Source of the DNA: a virus
Reading direction: 5' to 3' (one strand)
Length of the DNA: 23,949 bases
IMG/VR virus record: IMGVR_UViG_3300046010_012789
Span: 1 to 23,949 of that record
Below, one piece after another: positions 1 through 8,628 of the stretch. Each line of letters opens with the position of its first letter. The first letter of the stretch is position 1. The translations under genes and the position numbers were made by a program. Below the pieces are notes generated by a model. It made no database searches, was not told the DNA's origin, and worked only from the letters and a program-made list of their open reading frames with translations.

Positions 1-2072
1 CCATCATATTTGTATCCTAATGCTAATTTACCAGTTGCAAAAAATTTAACAATATATTGAACTAAAGCTTCATCTCCATCAAATTTTGCAGCAGCCGCTA
101 ATACTCCTCCTACTATACCTCCTGTTGGTTTTGGTTGGGGGTTAGAGGAATATGAAGTATTTCCTGCTGTTTCTGGGTCTCCAGGTTCAAGTTTAGGAGC
201 AAATCTATCTACAATTCCCTTATTCCACTTAGAGAACATTGTTGCTTCTGTTCCTTTAACATATCCTCCAGCTGTTGCTCCTACAGTAACCATACTTGCA
301 TATTCTGGGGTGATCGCTGTTTTTAGATCTATGTTACGTACAAAAGTAGAATAATTTTTTGGGCTTATAGTTCCATCTCCATATCCGTATAACATTAAAG
401 TATAATCTTGGGATGGTTTAAGTTTTTCAGAATAACTACTATCTATAATTTTTATTGAATTGTCATCTTCATCTACTATAGGTTCTAAGTTATTTACTCC
501 ACCCAATGAAACATTTAATGCATCACATATAGATGATAAAAATGATTGTAAATTTAAATTACCATCATTATCTAAATTACCATCTAATGCTGTTTGAATA
601 GTGGCAAAACTAACATATATATTCATGGGCCAAGCATACCCTTTGTCTGAGTGGTGCCATCCGGCTAATTGGTTGAAAGCATCAATTTCATTATTGGGAC
701 CTATTTCTCCATTTACAACACATACTCTAGGATCAAGGGATATTTGGCCAGGGAAATAATACATTTTATTTTTCCAAGTATTAAAATCTATGTCTATAAG
801 TGGTGGGTTTGGAGAATTACCTTTTGATATTTTAGGTAAAACAAAATTTCTAATAAATTGTAGAAGATATCCAAATCTCATATAAAATCCTAAATCTAAT
901 GGAATTTCAGGCATTTCCTCTTCTCCATTATTGTAGTAAAAATATACTACATCTGTTTTCTTTTGATTAGTATCTGCTGGGTCAAATGTTATGGTTTCAT
1001 CTCCTAGTTCAATCTCAAGAGGTTGAGTAGCAGGTTTTATAAATGCTCCTATTGGAAAAGATGTTCCATTAATACTATATGTTATTCCTCCTGATGGGGT
1101 TTGTGTTTGTTTGAAAAATATTTTTTGAACAAATAAATGAGCGGCTATTTTGTTTCTTAAAGGTGATGGATCATTTGTTTCTTTTTCTTCAGTATTCTCT
1201 TCTTCTGTTGTTGAAGTTTGAGCTTGAATTACTTGATCTATAAAACCAAATTCTTTTTTACCGGGAGATATGTTGATTTTAAGTGATTCAACTATGTCTC
1301 CTAAACTTATCAGAGATAATGTTATATCATATGAACCATCTTGAGCAAATGACCATTCAAAATTTACTACTCTGGCTAACAATGAATCGTAATTTCCAGA
1401 TTTATCTTTTCTCCAACCTTCTAGCCTTTTAAGGATTTGAAGTGGGGATTCTTTTTCTAAATTATTTGAGAAAAAACCACCATCAGCCTCTATAAAAGTA
1501 TAACCCATCTGCTCTAAATTTTCAGTTTTATTTGATCTATAAACTGAGTTTCCCCATTCTAATAGTACTGTATATCCTAAACGAAGATATAGAATATCTA
1601 TAATATCAAATTGAGTTTTGCTGTATACTTTAAGTTTTATTGTGGCTTTTTTAATAGAACCTCTGTTTAAACATTTTATATCTACACTTTCAATACCAGG
1701 CATAGGAACTAAACCAAAGTCTAATTCTTTAGAGTCACCTGAAATATTATATATTCCATTCTTTCCTAGGAGTCCTGTTCTTTGTTGTAAAGGAGAATCT
1801 ACACTTGTAAAACTAGATACACCACCAAATAAAATAAAATCTTTAGCTAATTTATCTCCCCATCCAAAATGAGATAATCCAGCATCTCTCATTCTTTGTT
1901 CAGAAACATCAACACCAGAAGCTAATTTTACCCAAGCTGTATTGGAGTTTAATAAAGTAACATCTTGGATACTTCTTTTATCAATTGCTCCAGAACCATG
2001 TGTTTCTTGACGTAAATTAATTTGTTTAGCTACATAGTCTCTAAATGGTTCCCCTATTATATTATTGTTCAT
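1..2072 (-). CDS. Large virion structural protein, probably baseplate-associated (3' part outside window)
   Basis: Open from ATG at 2072 to the left edge of the window, giving 690 codons with no stop, so the C-terminus is missing. The start lies 5 nt after the stop of the LysM gene and is the first ATG of the frame in that gap. The N-terminus reads MNNNIIGEPFRDYV. A region around residues 150-175 contains a hydrophobic segment, DILYLRLGYTVLLEWGNS, followed by mixed beta-rich sequence and an acidic Glu/Thr stretch (TSTTEEENTEEKE) that looks like a linker. No signal peptide or membrane segment is evident. I do not recognise a named family. Its place after tape measure and LysM baseplate genes, its length and the co-directional packing suggest a baseplate or hub component. 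This is inference from position, not from a catalytic or fold signature. Confidence 0.6.
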   Translation of the reverse strand, partial: MNNNIIGEPFRDYVAKQINLRQETHGSGAIDKRSIQDVTLLNSNTAWVKLASGVDVSEQRMRDAGLSHFGWGDKLAKDFILFGGVSSFTSVDSPLQQRTGLLGKNGIYNISGDSKELDFGLVPMPGIESVDIKCLNRGSIKKATIKLKVYSKTQFDIIDILYLRLGYTVLLEWGNSVYRSNKTENLEQMGYTFIEADGGFFSNNLEKESPLQILKRLEGWRKDKSGNYDSLLARVVNFEWSFAQDGSYDITLSLISLGDIVESLKINISPGKKEFGFIDQVIQAQTSTTEEENTEEKETNDPSPLRNKIAAHLFVQKIFFKQTQTPSGGITYSINGTSFPIGAFIKPATQPLEIELGDETITFDPADTNQKKTDVVYFYYNNGEEEMPEIPLDLGFYMRFGYLLQFIRNFVLPKISKGNSPNPPLIDIDFNTWKNKMYYFPGQISLDPRVCVVNGEIGPNNEIDAFNQLAGWHHSDKGYAWPMNIYVSFATIQTALDGNLDNDGNLNLQSFLSSICDALNVSLGGVNNLEPIVDEDDNSIKIIDSSYSEKLKPSQDYTLMLYGYGDGTISPKNYSTFVRNIDLKTAITPEYASMVTVGATAGGYVKGTEATMFSKWNKGIVDRFAPKLEPGDPETAGNTSYSSNPQPKPTGGIVGGVLAAAAKFDGDEALVQYIVKFFATGKLALGYKYD

Positions 2073-2077
2073 AACAT

Positions 2078-2389
2078 TTATTTATTTAAACTATCAAATT
2101 GGTTTAAAATAGTTCCTACTCTACTATAAGCCGGTATTCTAATTTGTGCCCCTGGGTCAGGATATAATGAGTCTGGTGAGGAAATATTTAAATTAGCTCT
2201 AGCTATTATCCACCATAACTGAGGATTCCCGTAATATGATAACGCTAATGAATCATACCTATCACCTCTTGTAGTATACACATAAGTATCTGTAAAATCA
2301 ACTTTTATTTCAGGGTATTTTACATTTATGTATCTTCTTTTTTGATTTGAAGGGGTTGTTATAATTGGTATGTTTGAATAACGAGCCAT
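2078..2389 (-). CDS. LysM-domain baseplate protein (T4 gp53-like / tail protein X-like)
   Basis: 103 residues. Residues about 37-70 carry a LysM-like unit: YTTRGDRYDSLALSYYGN, then a Trp-Trp helix (QLWWIIARANLN) and a closing strand around PGAQIRIP. That is the pattern of phage LysM proteins, which in contractile tails are baseplate wedge or hub components (T4 gp53; tail protein X of P2-like phages). The basic N-terminus (about 25 residues, QKRRYINVKYPEI) is probably a structural arm. ATG at 2389 sits 6 nt after the stop of the 798-residue gene. The gap holds no promoter-like element, so it is expected to be co-transcribed with that gene. The role in baseplate assembly is inferred from the family. 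Peptidoglycan binding is possible but unproven for this copy. Confidence 0.75.
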   Translation of the reverse strand: MARYSNIPIITTPSNQKRRYINVKYPEIKVDFTDTYVYTTRGDRYDSLALSYYGNPQLWWIIARANLNISSPDSLYPDPGAQIRIPAYSRVGTILNQFDSLNK

Positions 2390-2395
2390 ATTTTA

Positions 2396-4792
2396 CTATT
2401 GGTTTATAAATTGATTTATTGACCCACTATGATTGAATTGTGGTCTAAATTTCTGGATTGGGTGGAAAGAAATTCCTGATACTCTAATATAAAATGGCAA
2501 TGCGTTTCCTTTTTCAATTTCCCAAGGTGATTCTTCTACAATTTCATATGTAATTCCATCCATTACTCCCCATTCTCCAGATACATAGTTTCCTACAGTT
2601 AATACGTGAATATTTCCTGCTATATATCCTTGATCAGTATACGTAGGGGCAATTGAGGAAGCAAGGGTATTTAATTGCTCATACATAATATTTAAATTAG
2701 CTTTACTATCCGCAATAATAGTAAAACCTAAAGAAATAGTTCTATCAAAAGTATTATATTTCCAAAATTTTTCAGCACGACCCATATAAGATTGCCCTTT
2801 CCATTCTGATGAATATGAATCTGAGAATGAATCAATATATGCTCTAAAATTTAGGGTGTTGGCTATTTCAGCTGTTGTTGGATTGATGATTCCTATACTA
2901 AATGGGATTAAATCAGTTCCGCTATCTATAGGGTTTGATTTTCTTTTATCTATACTACTGTAATAAATCTTATCGAGTATTGCACCATCTTTATAATTGG
3001 GGACATCTTTTGGATCTTTTGTTATAGCATCATATCCCCCATAAACATATCCATCTCTAGTTGATTGAACATAATCATTAAATCCTCTAACTCCTCTAGA
3101 TGTTAATCTAAAATCAGGAGCTATACCTCGAGGATATTGGTTAATTACAAATGTAAGATTACCACTATCATAATAATAACCTGCGTTTTTATCTAAATTA
3201 GCTAGATATCCTTTATTATGGTCTTTAGGTTTATCATAATGGTCCTTGGATGATTGATTCAAATTATCATTCCATAATGTTTTTTCTGAAGAGTATTGGC
3301 CTAAAATTTTACCCTCAGGATCAACTGCTAAATATGATCCTGATGTTAGGATGTATTGTGGGTCTGCAATTAATTGTCTTCCACTTCCAGAAACTCCGGA
3401 GGTTGTTCCAGTACCTGAAGATTTTAATATTTTATTAATGGGGGAAACGTAGATAGTATTATCTTGGTTTCTTGTTTTAAGATTAGATGGGTTTGTATAT
3501 AGATTATTTGAAACTGGGTTGGTTGTAATTCCTAGTCTATCTAATGGGGTATTATTATTGGTTTCTAGGTAATTATCTGCTCCAAATAAATCATAATCTG
3601 TGGTAGATGTAACTAATGACGCATATCTAAGGGAAACACTACTATTTTCATCTCCAAATATATTTGTAGTACTGTAATATACTGTTGGGCGAGATGGGTC
3701 ATCAAACGGTATGTTGTTTGTTCGAATAGGAGTAAGACCGTCGCCTAAAGTAGCAAATTTTATGTCTGTATTTCCAACTCCTAAAGTTGAATCAGGACCA
3801 CCACTATATGAATATAAAATAGGGGAATTTGAATTAAATGGATTTGTTGGGTTTAAACCATTTAAGTTCCAAAGATTTAATAACCTATTTGCATATGTTT
3901 TAGGTGCATTTTCAGCATCTTGAACTTGTTGAAATAATTCAGCTTGTTTATCTAATGCTTTAGATGCAGCATTATCTTTTTTATTTAATTTTTTTATAGC
4001 TTGTTTATCTCTATAGGCATCCCATTTTTGTAAAAACTGGTTTAGTTTACTTTGAGCAAATGAATTTTTGTTAAATTCAGCTAAAGATCCGTTTGGGGTG
4101 GTTGGTATCGAAGCATTTACAGCAAGTTCATTTTTTGTTTTAATATCTTGCTCATTTGCTTGAGCTAATTTTCTTCCAGCTTTGTTGGATGCATTTTGAG
4201 ATTTTCTCCATAACGCAAGGGGAACTTTTGGATCTTCAGCATTTTTTTCAATTTGATTATTTGCAAATGCTATATCTCCGTATTTTCTAATTGAAAATGT
4301 TGGAAATAAACCTGTTGGGTCAAGTCCTTGTTTATTTAAATGGCCCCCAAATGCTACTACTCCAGCTTCAGCTATTGTAGATAATGGTGTATAAACACCT
4401 GCATTGAAAAACCCATTGCTTTGATTTTGGGAAATTGCACCTGTTTTTGGATTTATATCTTTTGCAAACCCCCCATAAGCAGGGCCAAAAGATGCTTCTG
4501 TTTTTGGAGCAACTCTTGAAAGAATATTTTGTTTTGCTGTAAATAAAAGTCCACTTGGGTTTCTAAAATCAAAGAAATATTTTGTTAAACGAGCTACATC
4601 CTCTGCTGCATTTAATGGGGCTGAAATTCCTCCACGTAAAAGAAAATCACTGTTTAAAGTTGGAGTATCTGGTCTGTCTATTGGGTTTTTAATATACGGT
4701 TGGTTACTACTTCCCCCTCCTGGTCTATCATTACCAAATTTAAGAGACTTCAGTGCAGTATCACCGTTTTGTAATTTAATTAAAAGACCCAT
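2396..4792 (-). CDS. Large baseplate/tail structural protein with Asn/Ser-rich body
   Basis: 798 residues, soluble. The N-terminus MGLLIKL resembles the MGLLTKL start of the 71-residue protein just upstream. Residues about 200-300 are rich in Lys, Ala, Gln and Asn (for example WDAYRDKQAIKKLNKKDNAA) and probably helical. Around 320-345 there is a Gly-rich segment, YSYSGGPDSTLGVGNTDI. The C-terminal part (about 660-785) looks like a folded tube- or baseplate-type domain, with GQSYMGRAEKFWKYNTFDR, a helix LNIMYEQLNTLASSIAPTY, GNIHVLTVGNYV, EESPWEIEKGNALP and a closing FRPQF. I associate this C-terminal pattern with phage baseplate proteins but cannot name the family. The gene starts 10 nt after the 71-residue gene without its own promoter-like element, which suggests co-transcription. 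Confidence 0.6.
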   Translation of the reverse strand: MGLLIKLQNGDTALKSLKFGNDRPGGGSSNQPYIKNPIDRPDTPTLNSDFLLRGGISAPLNAAEDVARLTKYFFDFRNPSGLLFTAKQNILSRVAPKTEASFGPAYGGFAKDINPKTGAISQNQSNGFFNAGVYTPLSTIAEAGVVAFGGHLNKQGLDPTGLFPTFSIRKYGDIAFANNQIEKNAEDPKVPLALWRKSQNASNKAGRKLAQANEQDIKTKNELAVNASIPTTPNGSLAEFNKNSFAQSKLNQFLQKWDAYRDKQAIKKLNKKDNAASKALDKQAELFQQVQDAENAPKTYANRLLNLWNLNGLNPTNPFNSNSPILYSYSGGPDSTLGVGNTDIKFATLGDGLTPIRTNNIPFDDPSRPTVYYSTTNIFGDENSSVSLRYASLVTSTTDYDLFGADNYLETNNNTPLDRLGITTNPVSNNLYTNPSNLKTRNQDNTIYVSPINKILKSSGTGTTSGVSGSGRQLIADPQYILTSGSYLAVDPEGKILGQYSSEKTLWNDNLNQSSKDHYDKPKDHNKGYLANLDKNAGYYYDSGNLTFVINQYPRGIAPDFRLTSRGVRGFNDYVQSTRDGYVYGGYDAITKDPKDVPNYKDGAILDKIYYSSIDKRKSNPIDSGTDLIPFSIGIINPTTAEIANTLNFRAYIDSFSDSYSSEWKGQSYMGRAEKFWKYNTFDRTISLGFTIIADSKANLNIMYEQLNTLASSIAPTYTDQGYIAGNIHVLTVGNYVSGEWGVMDGITYEIVEESPWEIEKGNALPFYIRVSGISFHPIQKFRPQFNHSGSINQFINQ

Positions 4793-4802
4793 CTAGTTTT
4801 TA

Positions 4803-5018
4803 TTAACCTGGTAAGTTATCTGAATAACGTGGTGGGGTTACTCCGTTTGTATCCAATTGGGAAGGTGTTGGGTAACCTGGAAGGTTTGGGTTTCCATTGA
4901 TTGAATATGAGTAATGGAGTTTTGATGTTGATACATCTGTATTAGATACAGGTGGAGTTTGACCATCAAATTGGCTTAAATTTGAGCCTTCTGTTGTTAG
5001 TTTAGTTAATAGTCCCAT
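4803..5018 (-). CDS. Small tail-associated protein with MGLLTKL N-terminus
   Basis: 71 residues, Pro/Ser/Asn-rich, without membrane segment or signal peptide. Composition suggests a mostly extended or disordered polypeptide (repeated Pro, PGYPTPSQLD, PPRYSDNLPG). It lies between the tape measure and the large baseplate gene, and its first residues, MGLLTKLTTEGS, match the start of the downstream protein (MGLLIKLQNGDT). The ATG at 5018 is 11 nt from a promoter-like element at 5030-5040, giving an A-rich leader with no Shine-Dalgarno. Position suggests a small baseplate or hub component. No function is recognisable from sequence alone. Confidence 0.6.
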   Translation of the reverse strand: MGLLTKLTTEGSNLSQFDGQTPPVSNTDVSTSKLHYSYSINGNPNLPGYPTPSQLDTNGVTPPRYSDNLPG

Positions 5019-5029
5019 GATTTATTTTA

Positions 5030-5040
5030 TTATAAATATT
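5030..5040 (-). promoter_or_regulatory. Late-promoter-like A/T element
   Basis: The sense strand reads AATATTTATAATAAAA, 11 nt before the ATG of the 71-residue gene. It is one of a family of near-identical elements that occupy almost every gap in the window. A promoter role is inferred from position and conservation. Confidence 0.55.
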
Positions 5041-5045
5041 ACTAA

Positions 5046-7532
5046 TTATTGAACTTGACGAGCTCCTAATTTTAGAGCTGAAGCTACTTTTTGTCCATCT
5101 ATATTAATGTCTTGACCTTGGGAGATTACATTAATGAGTTGTTGTAAAAGTTGATTTGTTTTTTTAGTTTCCTCACTATTACTTGAAGTAATTGGATTAC
5201 CTGCTCCTTCTTTCCCTCCACCTAAAATTTGATTTGTTGTTTGAACACCAGTATTTAACGTGTCTAGTTTAGCATAAAATTCATCTAGTGGAACAACCGC
5301 TTCAGAACCAGCTTCACCGATTAAAGCGTTAGTTGGACCGTTAACTATTCCACCATCAGCAAACGCTACCATCCCAGCTAAATCTATTGGTGCTATTGGT
5401 TTAATATCTACACCAGGGATATAGTTTAACATATCTATGGAACTATTTACCATTGATATAGCTCCATTTAACATAGCTTGGAATGGAGTTAATATCATTC
5501 TAAGTATTCCATTTCCTATTTTTTTAAACCCTTCTGCAAAATCACCACTAAATAAATCCTTAATACCATTAAATATAGATTTTAAACCGCTTAATGGTTC
5601 CATTATATATGTTTTAATTACTTCACCTAAAGCTTTAAAATTATTTATTATTGGGCGTAATACAACATTTACAAGAGGTGTAAGGGCTTCTACAATTTGC
5701 ATTATAGGATCTAAAATAGCTAAAATTGGTTCGGCTATTCGAACAAATACTTCTTTTAATTTTTCTACTGATTGGTTAAAACGATCTTGTAGGGATTGTT
5801 GTTTAACCATATTATCTAATTGACCTTCTTTAAGCATTTGGGCTGCTTTTTCGGCACCGTATTTTTGTTTGGCTGCTTCGTATGCTTCTCTTTCTTGTGC
5901 GTTAAGATCTTTTCCTACGGCTTTTAATGCTTCCTGCTCAAATAACATTCCAGCTAATTCTTCACGACTCATTCCAGCAGCTTTAGCCATTGCTTCTTGC
6001 TGGATTCTATTCATTTTGCTAAAATCTGCTGCGGAACCAACTTGTTTATTGATTTCTTCTGCTACGGTTTTTAAATCGTTATTTAATGCTGCTTGTCGTG
6101 CTTTTTCTAGGTTAATGCTTTTACCTGTTAGTAGTTCAGCACTTAATTCACTTTCAATAGATTGTTCAAAGTTTAATAAACCGTCTGCTATATTCTCAAC
6201 TTTAGACATTTCTAAACCTACAGCTTTAGCAGCAACCATCATTTGAGCCATTCCTTTAGCTCCACCGGCAGTTGATAATTGAGTAGCTTTTGAAAGTTTA
6301 CTCATATCAGCCATTAATGTTTTAGTATTAAGAGCAACACCTTTTTGATATGTTGCAATTTTAGCGGCAGCTTGGAATTCTTCAACATTGCCTTCTAATG
6401 TACCCCCCATAACCATGGTCATCTTTTGCATTCCCATGATTTCTTCGTTGGTCATTCCGGCTTGTTCTCTTAATTTAGTGAATACTTTTAAGTTTTCTTC
6501 ACTAATCATTCCTGAAGTTCCAAGTTCTTGATTAACTGCTTGTAAGGTTTCTCCTAATTTTTTAGAGGTAAGAGCAGAATCCATGGACATATCAGCCATG
6601 GTACCTAATTGTTCATTGACTTTTAATGCCTGATCATAGGTGATGTTCATGTTTTTAGCCATGTCACCTGTTCCAGAATCAAGCATTTGCATTGCTTCAA
6701 CAATTTGTTCAATAACTATTTTAATTATTGCTACAGGACCTAAAGCAGCTGTAAGATTTTTTCCAAAAACTTTAGCTCCTTCACCCAATATCTTCATTTG
6801 ACCAGACATGCCTGAAATAGATGGATCGGCTGCTACCTCTCTCATTCTTTCTTGGGCTTCATCTAAGCCTAGCTTATTAGCCATTCCGGGGAATGCTTTA
6901 CCTAACCCCCCAAATACTCCTTCTAATACACCTGTTTTTTTATCTATCTGGTCTTCAACATCTGCAAAATTTCTTGCATTTACTATTAAATCTTCAAATG
7001 CTGTATTTTGTCCTTCTATTGTGCCCTCTATTTCATTTTGGGCTGCTTTAATTTTTTTTAATTGAGTGAGCTGGCTTGAGTTTTGATTTCCTTTTTTTCT
7101 TTCAGCTATAATAGCTTGTTTATCTTGCTCTAAAGTATCATAGGCAATTTGAAGTCTTTTTTTCTCAGCTAAAGCTTGTTTTTCAATAGACTCTAATTGT
7201 TTTTTAGATAATCTATTTATCCCACTATGGTGATTTGATAAATCTGCTGCTAAATTAGTTAATTTATTGAATGATGAGGTGGTATCTCTTATTCCTTTAT
7301 TTCCTTTTTGGATTTGTCTAACAACATCTTGAAAAGAAGATGCCATTGATTCTACACTATCTGTAGAGTCTTTTAATTCATCTTCCCATTTTCCTAAAAG
7401 TTCGGAAACTAAAGCAGCATCTTTTTTAAGAGCATCTAAATTAAATGAACTTAAATTTTTATTTAAAAGAGTTGCTAATTTTTGTAACCTTTCAAATTCT
7501 TTTGCTACGTCTTTAGGGTCTTTTTCAGCCAT
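5046..7532 (-). CDS. Tail tape measure protein
   Basis: 828 residues. The N-terminal third (about 1-215) is strongly helical and charged, consistent with coiled coil (for example KKQLESIEKQALAEKKRLQI). A hydrophobic helix near 262-290 (LGPVAIIKIVIEQIVEAM) and a second hydrophobic block around 600-700 (EPILAILDPIMQIVEALTPL) are typical of tape measures. The decisive signature is near residues 724-753: FADGGIVNGPTNALIGEAG followed by SEAVVPLDEF, a motif found near the C-terminus of many phage tape measures. The protein sets tail length as a scaffold inside the tube. At roughly 1.5 angstrom per residue it would fit a tail of about 120 nm, a rough estimate from the family rule. It directly follows the chaperone pair, the classical order. 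ATG at 7532 is 12 nt from a promoter-like element. Confidence 0.93.
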   Translation of the reverse strand: MAEKDPKDVAKEFERLQKLATLLNKNLSSFNLDALKKDAALVSELLGKWEDELKDSTDSVESMASSFQDVVRQIQKGNKGIRDTTSSFNKLTNLAADLSNHHSGINRLSKKQLESIEKQALAEKKRLQIAYDTLEQDKQAIIAERKKGNQNSSQLTQLKKIKAAQNEIEGTIEGQNTAFEDLIVNARNFADVEDQIDKKTGVLEGVFGGLGKAFPGMANKLGLDEAQERMREVAADPSISGMSGQMKILGEGAKVFGKNLTAALGPVAIIKIVIEQIVEAMQMLDSGTGDMAKNMNITYDQALKVNEQLGTMADMSMDSALTSKKLGETLQAVNQELGTSGMISEENLKVFTKLREQAGMTNEEIMGMQKMTMVMGGTLEGNVEEFQAAAKIATYQKGVALNTKTLMADMSKLSKATQLSTAGGAKGMAQMMVAAKAVGLEMSKVENIADGLLNFEQSIESELSAELLTGKSINLEKARQAALNNDLKTVAEEINKQVGSAADFSKMNRIQQEAMAKAAGMSREELAGMLFEQEALKAVGKDLNAQEREAYEAAKQKYGAEKAAQMLKEGQLDNMVKQQSLQDRFNQSVEKLKEVFVRIAEPILAILDPIMQIVEALTPLVNVVLRPIINNFKALGEVIKTYIMEPLSGLKSIFNGIKDLFSGDFAEGFKKIGNGILRMILTPFQAMLNGAISMVNSSIDMLNYIPGVDIKPIAPIDLAGMVAFADGGIVNGPTNALIGEAGSEAVVPLDEFYAKLDTLNTGVQTTNQILGGGKEGAGNPITSSNSEETKKTNQLLQQLINVISQGQDINIDGQKVASALKLGARQVQ

Positions 7533-7544
7533 TCAATTATTTTA

Positions 7545-7555
7545 TTATAAATATT
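7545..7555 (-). promoter_or_regulatory. Late-promoter-like A/T element
   Basis: The sense strand reads AATATTTATAATAAAATAAT, 12 nt before the tape measure ATG. It would let the tape measure be expressed separately from the upstream chaperone pair. Same element family as at 5030-5040. Confidence 0.55.
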
Positions 7556-7568
7556 TGACCTATGAATT

Positions 7569-7904
7569 TTATTTATATTTTACTGGTCTTTTAGAAGTTT
7601 GAGAGGATTTTAAAAATTCAGGGGCTTTAATTTTTCCGGTTTCATCAATTACTGTTTTAGTTCCTGATGGAGTTGAATTGTTGGTAGAAGTTTTGTTTAT
7701 TTCATCAAAATGTTTTTGGATTTGATTAAAGGTAAATTTACGGAGCCAGATTGGCATATTGTAAACAGTATACCAATCATATCCTCCATTACCGTGAAAA
7801 ACAATCTGATGAATGTTAGTAAATAGTGATTCTCTAACCTTTGGTGCTATATCATAGCTCAGGCCAAAAAAAGCTAATCCCAAGTGGAATATTGACTCTG
7901 TCAC
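7569..7904 (-). CDS. Second tail assembly chaperone ORF, probably made by frameshift
   Basis: This frame has no ATG near its beginning; the first usable codon is GTG at 7904. The ORF overlaps the end of the gp26-like gene by 53 nt and lies directly upstream of the tape measure. The 111-residue product contains the segment GGYDWYTVYNMPIWLRKF with a following helix, which resembles small chaperone-like ORFs found before phage tape measures. The lack of an ATG, the overlap and the context fit the G/GT design of lambda-type phages or the -2 shift of Mu-type phages, in which a fraction of ribosomes extend the upstream protein. Here the second frame is +1 (or -2) relative to the first. A shift at the 3' T7 tract would give a fusion of about 338-339 residues. 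Independent GTG initiation is possible: a GGGAG lies only 2 nt before it, closer than usual. Confidence 0.7.
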   Translation of the reverse strand: MTESIFHLGLAFFGLSYDIAPKVRESLFTNIHQIVFHGNGGYDWYTVYNMPIWLRKFTFNQIQKHFDEINKTSTNNSTPSGTKTVIDETGKIKAPEFLKSSQTSKRPVKYK

Positions 7905-8586
7905 TACTCCCGTCGGGAAAAAAAGTTAGATCAACATCTGGTTGAATCTCTTTAACATATTCTCTTAATGCCCTGGAGTCTCGGGCTAAGAGGGCTTTAT
8001 CTACAAATTCTCGAACATCTTTTTTCTCTCTCATCCCATTTACAGATGTTATAATATATTTTAAACGTGTTGAGAGTTCTGGGGATGAATCTTTATTTAT
8101 TTTTTTAAGTCCTTCTAATTCACGTTGGATTTCTTGTTCATCTTTATGAGTTAATAATTTAAATGTAAGTTCATTTCCTGAATGAGGGCATTTAAATGGA
8201 AATTCATTTCCTGATACTGTACGGATTTCGTCTCTAAGTGGTTTATTTTCAATTTGGGATAAATCAATTGTATATGATTCTCCACCATATTCAAATGAAT
8301 ATTCTGAGCCATATCCTAAGATACGAGCTGCAACCATTATCGCATTTTTATCACCAGCTAGCAAATCATTATATTCAATTGGGGATACAATTAAAGATTT
8401 CATTACTCTATCTAAAACTGTACCGTTTCTAATATATGATTGGTTTGTAAGGATATCTTCTTCCTTAGCTGTCATATATTTCATTTGAATTTTACCTTTA
8501 GCTAATTCAGATCCTTCGGGGTAAAGTAAACCTTTAGATGGTAATTCGATTTCCTCGGTGGGTAAATTAAATTTTGATTCTTCCAT
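7852..8586 (-). CDS. gp26-like baseplate/tail assembly chaperone (T4_baseplate-type)
   Basis: 244 residues. The N-terminus EEIELPSKGLLYPEG followed by GKIQMKYMTAKEEDILTNQ (residues 11-49), then the helix TVLDRVMKSLIV, is the pattern I associate with T4 gp26-like proteins, annotated as baseplate hub assembly or tail assembly chaperone. A CPHSGNE segment in the middle could be part of a small metal site, but only one Cys is seen there. The C-terminus GISFFWPEL overlaps a second ORF in another frame. The gene lies two genes after the tube and just before the tape measure, the normal place of the tape measure chaperone. The gap before it holds only a degraded copy of the local promoter-like element. 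Confidence 0.78.
   Translation of the reverse strand: MEESKFNLPTEEIELPSKGLLYPEGSELAKGKIQMKYMTAKEEDILTNQSYIRNGTVLDRVMKSLIVSPIEYNDLLAGDKNAIMVAARILGYGSEYSFEYGGESYTIDLSQIENKPLRDEIRTVSGNEFPFKCPHSGNELTFKLLTHKDEQEIQRELEGLKKINKDSSPELSTRLKYIITSVNGMREKKDVREFVDKALLARDSRALREYVKEIQPDVDLTFFPDGSSDRVNIPLGISFFWPEL
7866..7924 (-). other. Candidate programmed frameshift region with two T7 tracts
   Basis: Within the stretch open in both frames the sense strand has two runs of seven T (plus-strand A7 at 7918-7924 and 7866-7872). At the 3' run, frame 0 reads AGC TTT TTT TGG and the second frame reads GCT TTT TTT GGC, so a tRNA-Phe slip of -2, or a +1 skip, joins them with cognate pairing. The 5' run follows immediately after the last stop (TAA) of the second frame, so both runs are usable. 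The window is short and bounded by stops, as expected for programmed shifts. Confidence 0.55.
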
Positions 8587-8598
8587 AATTTTTATTTA

Positions 8599-8609
8599 TT
8601 ATAACTTTA
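8599..8609 (-). promoter_or_regulatory. Degenerate late-promoter-like element
   Basis: The sense strand reads TAAAGTTATAATAAAT upstream of the gp26-like gene. It keeps the TTATAATAAA half of the family but not the ATATT half. Weak; included because it occupies the same place as the conserved elements. Confidence 0.3.
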
Positions 8610-8628
8610 TTTGTCTTATATACATATA

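Noticed and set aside
5437-6246. Two plus-strand ORFs (128 and 125 residues) opposite the tape measure
   Set aside because: They are antisense to a well-supported tape measure gene, have no promoter or leader, and their composition mirrors the opposite strand.
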